From contig CANTUQ010000076.1 of assembly GCA_947683425.1 (NCBI GenBank), positions 3,348,001 through 3,412,000 on the forward strand: a stretch of 64,000 bases of DNA, in the 5' to 3' direction. The stretch is from Excoecaria cochinchinensis. Lineage: Eukaryota; Streptophyta; Magnoliopsida; Malpighiales; Euphorbiaceae. The position numbers and the translations under genes were made by a program. Below the pieces are notes generated by a model, which worked only from the letters and a program-made list of their open reading frames with translations, was not told the DNA's origin and did not search any database. Below are positions 10,501 to 19,916 of this stretch, one piece after another. Position 1 is the first letter of the stretch, and every line of letters begins with the position of its first letter.

Positions 10501-13011
10501 TGTCACACCCCGTTTGCCCCCTAGTAGAATGAGCCTGTCTGTCTGTCTGTATGTGTAAGCATTCGCATGTGTTCGGCATTTCATAAGGGTATTCTAGTAA
10601 AATGTATGTTTGGGGTTCTGCTAGTATGTGGGTGCATACATGGCATTAGGGTGTGAATTAATTAAGTTACATTTATGTGCACTTACTTATGCCATTGTAG
10701 GGTGTTTTAATTAGGAATACATTAAGTGTGAGTGTTGTGTGTGGAGTTAGGGTGTGAGTGAGCAAGATTCACCACCAAAAAGGATGACATGTGTATTAGG
10801 TTAAGGAAAATGAAGAAAGAAATGAAGGAAGAGTGAAAGGAAATTAGATTCACGTTTTTCCCTTTAACCTCCATCTTCTTCTTCCTTTTTCCTCTCCTAA
10901 TTACTGCTTGCTATCTGTTAATTAAGTGTGGTTGTGGAAATTGGTCACTCTTGCTCCTAACTTGGTAAGTGCATATCCTTGTCTTTGTCTTACTGTAATT
11001 CTTCATCTTCTTTTTCCTTGAGCTTAGGTTTAACTTAGGGTTTTGCATGTTGGATATTTGTATTTAGTTGAGGCTCCGCGCGATCCCAAAGGCAAGGAGG
11101 TTGCTGGGAGCAGTGGGACTAAGTGTTAGAAGCTTAGATTCCAGGTTTGGGAACAATTGATTGTGAATTGTGTGATTTTAAGTTACTGTCAATTTTCTAG
11201 GGTTTTTGTTCTTTGAGAAATTTGAATGTTATTATTCTTGAATTGATTTAATGTTTAAATGTTGAATTGAGTTGTATAAATGTTGCCTATATTGTTTGAG
11301 ATGAATTCTGGAAGGTAAGAACAGGTTTTATTGATTTTGAATCAAATTTGAATTGATTTTTGTGTTCTGGGAAAAATCTGGAAATCGATACTGTCAAAAA
11401 TCCCGTTCTCCAGATCGAGTCGCGTGACTAGCCAAGAAGGGAGACAAGTCACGAGACGTGACCTCAGGTCACGACTCGTGACCTGCCAGTCTGAGGCCAG
11501 TCACGAGTTGTGGCTATCTGCCACAGCTCGTGACCAGCTTAAATGAGGCCAGTCACGAGTTGTGGCTGTCTGCCATAGCTCGTGACCAGCTTAAATGAGG
11601 CCAGTCACGAGACGTGACTCCCCGTCACGCCTCGTGACCAGCCTGAGAGAGAAGGCCAGTAGCACGACCAGCTGAAGAAGAAGCCAGTCACGGGACGTGA
11701 TCCTCAGTCACGTCGCGTGACCGGCGAGAGATGTTGCGTGATCTGCGAGATCACGTAACGTGATCTGCGAGGGACAAGCAAGTCACGAGGCGTGACCCTC
11801 AGTCACGTCTCGTGACCTGCCCTGTGAGGAGGCAAGTCACGCCTCGTGACCAGCCAACCTCACCCGTTACCCCGTTCAGCCCTTTTTCAGAAATTTCCCG
11901 GATTTTGACTCAGAAATGAATTTGGTGTTTCTTCTGAATGGATTTATATTGCGATATGATGCATGCCATAATTTTTATATGCTTTGATATAAATGATACC
12001 ATGAATTTCTGATGAATTCTATTCCGTACTCTGAATTGTGATTTGAATGACGCATAACCTGCTAGAGTCGAGTAAGTGGATAGTTAGGCATGCCTAATAG
12101 AGTCTGTTAGCTACAGGCCATAGTTCTGTTTGGACCCCGATCAGGTCCCCGTTTGGTTCCTCGCGAACCCTTTTCTGTATTGGATCTTGTTTAAGGTCCC
12201 TTTTGAAAATATATGTGAAAGTTAAAGTATAATGGTTTAATCGATTCGTACCCGTAACGTACTGTCTGTAATCGGCTCGTACCCGGAAAGTACTGTCTGT
12301 ACACTCGTTATCCACTACCTAGAGTCAGCAGGTGTTCTTTGAATGTTTATTTGAACTGCTCTGATCTGATTTGGCTATAAATGGATTATTTGAATGAGTA
12401 TATCGATGTAATGTATTTTGGATTATTTTTGAATGAATATGATTATGAAATACTGATTGTATGGCTTTATTACATGGGCATGTTTGTATGGATTATGTTA
12501 TAGCCTTTGCATTCTGCCATTGTGAATGTGTTATGCCTTGACGACCATTGTGAATGGCCGTCCATTATTTATGTGTGTTTCCCCACTAAGCGTTTATCTC
12601 TTAGCACGGTGCTTTTACCCGTGCAGGTATGGAAGGCGTTTTGCTTTGAGAGAGTCGCCGTCATCAAGCCAACACAGAAGAGTTTTTAGTGTAGGGCTAC
12701 TTTTGTATAGTTGATGATTCTTTTTGTATAGAACTCTCATGTATCAGCTTCCGGTTTTGTAATTATATTTTGGACATGTAATATTATTTGTATCAGCTAG
12801 TTGATCAGATCATTATTGTAATAGTTTATTATAGTAATGCATGATCAGCTTTTGCTTTCTGTATGTAAAGTTTTAACTATTCTGTATTTCTGAATGTATG
12901 TTATGAATGGATGTATGTTTTGCTTTGCTATTGTTTGGTGACACCTTGACTCATACGGCATCTCACTGCTTATTGGATGGGATCGCCTACGTATGGGAAG
13001 GGGGTGTTACA
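10501..13011 (+). mobile_element. 5' LTR of chromovirus-like element B
   Basis: A complete LTR, TGTCACACCCC...GGGGTGTTACA (2511 bp), followed by a PBS-like site and gag. A donor-like CTTG|GTAAGTGC lies at 10965-10966, a palindrome minisatellite at 11400-11865 and a CTAAG...CTTAG stem-loop at 12595-12615. The flank TTACA (10496-10500) is the likely 5-bp target duplication, but the right copy is lost because B is truncated. Confidence 0.85.
11400..11865. repeat. Palindromic GTCACG/CGTGAC minisatellite in LTR B
   Basis: About ten degenerate units built on GTCACGAG...CTCGTGAC. Three ~55-bp units (11495-11640) each fold into a long hairpin, two of them with inner arms TTGTGGC/GCCACAG. The block is GC-rich within an AT-rich LTR, and it lies 0.9-1.36 kb from the LTR start. 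Confidence 0.85.
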
Positions 13012-13013
13012 GT

Positions 13014-13028
13014 TTGTCGTATCAGAGC
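13014..13028 (+). other. Mutated PBS-like site of element B
   Basis: TTGTCGTATCAGAGC lies three bases past the LTR end. The expected initiator tRNA-Met PBS of chromoviruses is TGGTATCAGAGC. The GTATCAGAGC part matches, and the first bases have diverged. Confidence 0.65.
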
Positions 13029-13135
13029 ATAGGTTTAGGCGTTTCTGGGTGTTGTTGTGATTATTCTGAGTTTCTTAGATGTGTATGTGTCTAGATCTGT
13101 GTTGGCTGATGCGGTTGTTTTTTTTGTTTGTTTAG

Positions 13136-14510
13136 ATGGCTTCTAATTCTGTTCGTGGATCACTCGAGGAATCCGCCGAGAGTGTGAATCCTCCAGTTGT
13201 GGATCCATCTGTTTCTGTTACTGTGTCGGCTCAGCATGCTAGGGTCCAGCCCGAGGCCGCAGCCATGCCCTTTGAGGCTATGTTCAGACTGCATCAGGAC
13301 ATGGCTAGGGTTTTGGAGAGAGTGACTGCTCCTAGAGCACCTATGGAGAATTTGAGAAGGGCAGGAGTTGAGGATTTCTATGGCACTGGTTTGAATGAGT
13401 CTGAGATCGCTGAGAGATGGTTAGATAAAGTAAAGCGTGCCTTGAGAGAGATTCGGTGTCCTCCCGATCAGCAGGTAGAGTGTGCACTAGTTCTTCTGCA
13501 AGGGTCTGCATTTGAGTGGTGGGAATTGGTTTGCAGGCATCCTCAGCTACCGGATCCGATTACTTGGGAGTTCTTTGAGGGTGAGTTTATAAAGAAGTAT
13601 ATCACTTAGACTTATAGGGATGCGAGATGGGCGCAGTTTTTGAGTTTGAGACAGAGGGCTATGTCTGTAGCAGATTATGAGAAAGAGTTCAATAGGTTAT
13701 CTCGCTATGCCCCACGTGGAGTTATGACTGATGACTTTAGATACAAGCATTTCGAGGCAGGGTTAAATGAGTCTTTGAAGATTGCTTTGATTTCTCTGAT
13801 GTGCATACCTGGGGTCAGTTATTATCAGATTGTAGAGGCTACTGTGAGAGCTGAATTATCAAAGACTGTGTTGAGAGAGAGAGCTCAGAGGAGGAACTCT
13901 TCTCGTGGAGGATCTTCATCGGGTAAGAGAGCTAGGAACCCACAGGACGAGTTATCTTCTGGTCCGGCTTCTAGAGGCAGAAGACAGGGTTCTGCAGCTG
14001 TGTCAGGTTCTGGTAGGTGAGGTAAATCTGATGCCATACCTATTTGTGAGAATTGCAGCAAGGCTCACCGGGGTGAGTGTAGGTGGCTCACTGGGGGATG
14101 TTTTAGATGTGAGAGCACTGAGCACCGTGTGGCTAGTTGTCCCCAGTCGATTGAGGATTCAGGACCTCAGGGAGGAGCTAGTAGAGTTGGTTTGAATGCT
14201 TCTCAGGCTACCCGTGGTAGAGGCCGAGGAAGAGGTAGAGGTGGTCGGCATAGAGATGGAGCTGCTTCTGAGACTGTTGAGCGTCCTCCTCAGGGTGCCG
14301 TTAGAGCCTATGCCATGAGAGCCAGAGATGAGCAGGATGCGCCTGATGTTATTGCTGGTAAGTTCCTACTCCATGACACTGAGTTATATGCTCTAATTGA
14401 TCCTGGTTCCACACACTCATATTTGTGCACAGATAAAATTGTTGATAAATTGCATTCAGTTGATCAGTTAGATTATGAGATTTGTGTGACCAGTCCGTTA
14501 GGGCATAACC
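13136..14510 (+). pseudogene. gag: Gag-protease of chromovirus-like element B, truncated
   Basis: One reading frame encodes gag then protease, starting at ATG 13136 right after TTTGTTTGTTTAG. The gag capsid region includes WWELV (~13520) and LRQRAMSVADYEKEF (~13645). A classical zinc knuckle C-x2-C-x4-H-x4-C lies at 14099-14140, after a first cluster C-x2-C-x4-H near 14051. A glycine/arginine-rich stretch (~14190-14270) precedes protease, whose active site is ALIDPGSTHSY (Asp at 14399). Two in-frame stops, TAG 13607 and TGA 14018, break it. At ~14510 the frame runs into unrelated tandem repeats, so RT, RNase H and integrase are absent. The knuckle and LTR style point to Tekay/Del, but without RT this is a family-level inference. 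Confidence 0.85.
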
Positions 14511-15237
14511 TGCACGGTGTCTGTGAGATGCAGTGTCCTCTAACCACAATCTCGTTGTGAGTTGCAGTGTTCTCTAACTTCAATCTCGGTTGCGATCCGT
14601 TCTACTGCATGTGTTCTGCTGGCCTCGTCTCGGCTCACGCAGTGTCTGTGAGATGTAGTGTTCTCTAACTACAATCCCAGTTGCGATCTGTTCTATCGCA
14701 TGTGATTGAACATTCTGTCTTGGAAGCCGCTTCTGGGCTTGCATAGCATAACCTTGGTAACCTCCAACCGATCCGTGTAACATCCTATCTGTTAACCATT
14801 ATTCGGTCAGTGTAATATCTGCTAACCACCATCCAGTCAGTACAATATTTGATCTGCTAATCACCATCCGGTTAGTATAATATCTGATCTGCTAACCACC
14901 ATTCGGTCAGTACAATATCTGATCTGCTAACAACCATCCGGTCAGTACAATATCCTGATTTGCTAACCCCCATCCGGCTAGTACAATATCTGATCTGCTA
15001 ACCCCCATCCGGCTAGTAAAATATCTGATCTGCTAACCCCCATCCGGCTAGTACAATGTCTGATCTGCTAACCCCCATCTGGCTAGTACAGTGTCTGATT
15101 TGCTAACCCCCATCCGGCTAGTACAATGTTTAATCTGCCAACCCCCATCCGGCTACTGCATTATCTGACTATCGACCATCGTTAGGTCATCATGGTGAGC
15201 CACTCGTCGCTTTCTTTGCTGGCGCTTATCTTGGACC
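14511..15237 (-). repeat. Inverted Ogre-type 3'UTR tandem repeats (35-bp minisatellite)
   Basis: Ten units of 35 bp (one 36) start at 14821, 14856, 14891, 14926, 14962, 14997, 15032, 15067, 15102 and 15137, with core GCTAACCCCCATCCGGCTAG. Read on the minus strand they match the 31740-32110 array in element F. 14511-14780 likewise matches 32110-32480 in reverse. Tat/Ogre elements are known for hypervariable tandem repeats between pol and the 3' LTR. No genes. Confidence 0.85.
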
Positions 15238-15355
15238 TGTCACACCCCAAATCGGGCCTAGTCGAATTTGACTAGCTAAGTCTGATAAGTGAAGGGCATT
15301 TTGGTAATTTTGTTCATGAAGAATTTGGATAATAAGGACTTAAGTGCAAAGTATT
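15238..15355 (+). mobile_element. 5' tip of a chromovirus-like LTR
   Basis: TGTCACACCCCAAATCGGG... runs ~118 bp and aligns with the start of solo LTR O read on its own strand (41158 downward): shared GGGCCTGGTCG/GGGCCTAGTCG, GATAAGTGA.GG and GGTAATTTTG-like blocks. It is cut on the right by Ogre 3'UTR repeats. Confidence 0.65.
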
Positions 15356-16082
15356 CGCAACAGAGGATGCAGTTAGACAACACTTCACCTCACAGACACC
15401 GTGCAGGCCGAGGTGAGGCAAGCGGGACAGACCAGCTGCCGTGCAGACCGAGATGAAGTTAGCGGGGGACATGCGATAGAATAGATCGCAACAGAGGATG
15501 CAGTTAGACAACACTTCACCTCACACCGCACAGGCCAAGATGAGGCTAGCGGAGGACATGCGATAGAACAGGTCGCAACAGAGGATACAGTTAGACAACA
15601 CTTCACCTCACACCACGCTGGCCAAGATGAGGCTAGCGGGACAGACCAGCCGCCGTGCAGACCGAGATGAGGTTAGCGGGGGATAGCGATAGAACAGATC
15701 GCAATAGAGGATGCAGTTAGACAACACTTCACCTCACACCGTGCAAGCCGAGATGAGGCCAGCAAGACAGATTAGCCACCGTGCATGTAGAGACGAGGAT
15801 AGCGGGGCACACTCGATAGAACAGATCGCAACGGGATTGTGGTTAGAGGACACCGCATCTCACAGACGCCGTGCAAGCCGACTGGAGGCGAGCGGGACAA
15901 TGCGAAAGAAAAGATTGCAAATGAGCCACAGTCGGATAGCACTATAGCTCAATGGCAACAAGTCGCAACATTCCACATGGCAAAAAGGTAAAGGCTGCCT
16001 CAGGTACGCATCTCTTTCATTCTTCTCTGAATTTTTGCTCATCTAGGCACTAGTGCACTAGTTTCCCCAAAATTGGGGCAAC
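15356..16082 (+). repeat. Ogre-type 3'UTR repeats and polypurine-like tract before LTR N
   Basis: Roughly 110-125-bp degenerate units with CGCAACAGAGGATGCAGTTAG, ACACTTCACCTCACA, CGTGCAGRCCGAGATGAGG and AGCGGG. The same family occurs at 50150-50560 and 32840-33210. It ends CCCCAAAATTGGGGCAAC immediately before TGTAGACA, the expected polypurine-tract position. A matching tract precedes the LTRs at 33326, 50628 and (minus) 38339. Confidence 0.8.
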
Positions 16083-18935
16083 TGTAGACATCGGGTCCTA
16101 AAACAGCCCAGATCAGAGTTACCCAATGATGATAAGATGCCTTTTCACAGGCAAAAAGGTTGAAAGTGATGATTTCCTGGTCAAATTTGCATTTTAGAGT
16201 GAAAAAATAAAAAATAATAAAATATATTTTGAAAATTAGATTTGAAAAATGGGGCTTAGAAATTACAATATTTTTTAGTTTAATTGAAAAAAAAAAATTC
16301 AGAGCGTCAACCGCGCAGCAGCATGGGCTACGGGCGCACCGACGGGCCTCCTTTGCCCCTGTCCGCCGCAAAATGCCCGTTTTCGCCCGAAATTCATTTT
16401 TTTCCGATTTTTTTCACCTAAAATCCGTTTTTATCCCCTTTTTTCAAGTTTTTTAAGTATTTATTCAATTTTTAAAATTCAAAATAGTTAATATCTGATT
16501 TAATTAGGTCTGATCCCTTGATTTTATTTTTTCTTTCCTATTTTCTTGATATAAAAAGAATAAGATAAAAAGAGAAAGGGGGGATTTTTTCTAGGGTTTT
16601 TTCTTCATCTTTTCTCTTCTTCTTCCTCTAAATTTTCCTCTAAAATTCCATATTTTTCCCCACCCAAAAGAACAAAAATTTAGTTCATCTTTGTCATTTT
16701 TTTCAATAAAATTTCTTCTGAACATATATTTAGAAGGAGTTTTTTTGGTTGATTTAATTTTTTGAGACAAATACAACAATTATTTGTTCTCAAAATTCTT
16801 TTTTAATATTTTATTTGTGTACAATAAAACTTTTTCCATTTATTTTCTTTTGAATCTCTTTTTGATGAAAAATTAATTTTGAGACAAACAAAACAATTGT
16901 TTGTTATCAAAATCTATTTTTTTTCATTTGATTTTCTAAAATAAGACTTTTAATAATTTTATTTCTTTGAGACAAACAAAATGATTGTTTGTTTTTGAGA
17001 TAATCTTTTCATTTTTTTGACCAATAAAAATCATTTTTTTTTATCAATATTATTTCTTTAGGCAAAGAAATCCATTCTTTGTTCTAAAAGAATTTTGATC
17101 ATTTTTCAATGTTTTCCGGAATAAAATTCCAACATTATCATATTTAACTCAAATCTTGCACATCACAAACAAGGAAATCATTATCATTTTTACTTTCATC
17201 GAATCCGAAACTCTGAGGGTAAATATTCTAGGCTTGATATTTATTTTATTTTATTTTCTTTTATTTATTTGGTTTATATTTAATTTATTAACATGTATAT
17301 TTTTATTATTATTCTCATTTATTTATTTATTCTATGTTTTGTAGGTTTGTACCATTTAATGTTTTTATTATTATGTTTATATTATTATGTTTATATAATA
17401 TTATTGCTGTTATTAGTTCATTATCATTCTCTTTTATTTTTATTTTCATTACTGTTGTTAATATTATCATATTATTTTATTTTTATTCATGTAAATATTG
17501 ATTGTTTATTATTTTTACCATGTAATTAATTTATTTCACTTTAATTCATCATTATTTTTAACATGTAATTAAATTAATTCATTTTTATTGATCTTTTTGC
17601 CATGTAAATGGTTTATATCATTTGTGAACATATTTAATTAATCATGTCATTCATTTAATTATTTTCATCGTTCTCTTATTCATTTTTATCATTCTTTTAT
17701 CATTGTTATTATTATTTATTGGCTTATCCTCATTTTCATTATTATTATCATGTAAATATTTTTATATATTAATTCATTAACACGTTTTATTTTATTTCAA
17801 TCACATCTTTTAATTCATTGGTCATTTATAATGCATTTTTCTCATTTATTTTAGTTTGTTAACATTTTAATTCAATTATCATTCTTTCACATCACCTTAT
17901 TTTATTTTAATTTGTCATTCATTTATTATTATTTAATTGACTTAATCACTAACATTATTTCATCTGTGTTTTGTTTATTTATGTCAAAACTTATTTTTTG
18001 CTTGGGCATTTTTGCGAGCACACGAGGGGATCCCGAAGGCTCGTTTGGGTTAAATATTTATTTGCTTTATTTGTAATCTTTTATTCCTTTGGCTTTTCCA
18101 TTTATTTTGCTATGTAATTTTCCTATAAAATTGTTTATTTTAGGCGCTAGAAAAAAAATCGCCAAACTTTTTTTTTATTAATTAACTTGGAATCTTTCCT
18201 AATAAAAATGGGACCAATGTCTCAATTTTCTCCAAAACAAAACCATCACATCAAAATTATTTCATAATAAATATACATGTGAGGACCAATGTCCTCATCG
18301 TTAATGAATATCCCGATTTATACATGACTTGTATTTTATTTATAATGGGGGTTGTATTCCGCCCCTAGTTTTGTTGTATTTACTTTCATGTGCTTTAGTG
18401 TGATTATGTTTTATTTATCGCTTTTCCATGAGTGGATAACCTGCGCTTTAATTAATTGCATTAAAATGAATGAGAAATGGGTTGAAACTCTAAATTCAAA
18501 GCTCAATTATAAACTTAGCCAAGGTATGAATAAATGGGAAGTCCCGGACTCACTCCAGTCTTAGGCTCAATGAGATTAAAGGACCATCGCAATGTTTTAT
18601 TGGGATGGGGCCTCCAAAATATCTCTTGTTGCCCACCAAAAGGCCCAACTCGAATAATCCTAGGCTCCACGGGGTTAGAGGATCATTCCAATGTTCTATT
18701 AGGATGAGGTCTCCAAGATCACTCTGGCTTGCCCAAAATGGATATATATGCGCCGTCTTAGGCTCACTGAGGCTAGATGACCTTTCTCAATGTTCTATTG
18801 GATGGCAACTCCAAGAAACCTCCTTGTTGCCCAACATAGACGCAGTTGTAATTTGTTACAAGTTTTAATGAAACTCATCCCGATCGCCCTAAAAGCGGGC
18901 AGTTTGGGGTGCCCCAGGGTTCGGCGCGCGTCACA
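16083..18935 (+). mobile_element. 3' LTR N of a Tat/Ogre-like element
   Basis: TGTAGACATCGGG...GCGTCACA, 2853 bp, of the same subfamily as the 19917 and 50628 LTRs. It follows 3'UTR repeats and is not followed by a PBS, so it is a 3' LTR whose internal region is lost or lies elsewhere. It holds a GC-rich patch (16305-16380), TATAAAAAG at 16550, palindromes with GAGACAAA arms (16763, 16881, 16969), a donor-like GAGG|GTAAAT (GT at 17219), ~800 bp of T/A-rich sequence, GGACCAATGTC boxes (18211, 18283) and the TTGTATTCCGCCCCTAG box (18352). No coding sequence. Confidence 0.85.
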
Positions 18936-19916
18936 CTATCATTAAGAATTTTACTTAACTTTATTAAGACTACTAACAACACTATCACTATCATGGGTCA
19001 ATATAGCTTACATATTACAATACAAATTTTCATATTACAACTGTATTCTTTACTTATACAAAAACGGAGCTCTATTAATACAATATCATTACAAAATCAA
19101 TCTCGAAGACTTCAAGCTTCTATAGTGGCCTGCAGATACTCCTTCCAAAATACGAACTCAAAGATAAAAACCTACACGAGAGACAAATAGCCATACTAAG
19201 CGATAACGCTTAGTGGGGATGTAAACCAACAACTCCAATACAAGCATTCATACATAAACATATATCATTATAACATGCATTTCTCAGGAATAGATCATGT
19301 AATAGCACTCATACAAGGTTTTCACAATAGGCCAAACATTCAATAATCCATGCTCTACAATAACAATATTCGATACTTAACATCAGTAGAAGACTTCAAT
19401 TTCAAGTTCACTATATCACTTAGCATGGCATATATATTACACTATATATAGCAGGGATAACACTAACAATAGTTAATAAGAACACAATCATGCTATAACA
19501 CACAATATTATCATCAAGCGTACACGATCATTCTCTTATAGATTGCCTGAATCGTTATAGAAGTGGATACGGGTACAATAGATATTAAACACTAGAGACC
19601 GAAGTCCCAAACACTAGATCACTGGATACCCATTGGTATCAATCACTAGACACCTGTCGGTGCCTCACTAGCAGCTGCGAATCACTAGCCTTTTATAAGC
19701 ATGCTTATCTATCCATGACTCGATTACAGGCTTAACGATTAATTCACTTAACATATATTTATTCACAAAGTAATATTCATTCGCATAATAAATGTCATTC
19801 ACATAGTATTATGTATTCGCATAGTATTGTTCATTCACATGGTATTATTCGTTCACATTCGCATAGTAAGGTAGTCATGTACTTCCTTTAGGCAACATCA
19901 TGGTACAAGTCATCAC
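18936..19916 (-). mobile_element. Chromovirus-like LTR remnant D
   Basis: About 980 bp related to LTR C in reverse. It contains the perfect stem-loop CTAAGCGATAACGCTTAG (19196-19213) followed by TGGGG, and the ACTAGA/TCTAGA-type repeats and GGATACGGGT block that C also has. It is bounded by Ogre-type LTRs on both sides, so it is the target into which at least element E-K inserted. The likely left target copy of E-K is ATCAC (19912-19916). No gene. Confidence 0.7.

Noticed and set aside
14821..15171. CRISPR-like regular array
   Set aside because: Units are contiguous 35-bp tandem repeats without unique spacers, in a plant retrotransposon 3'UTR.
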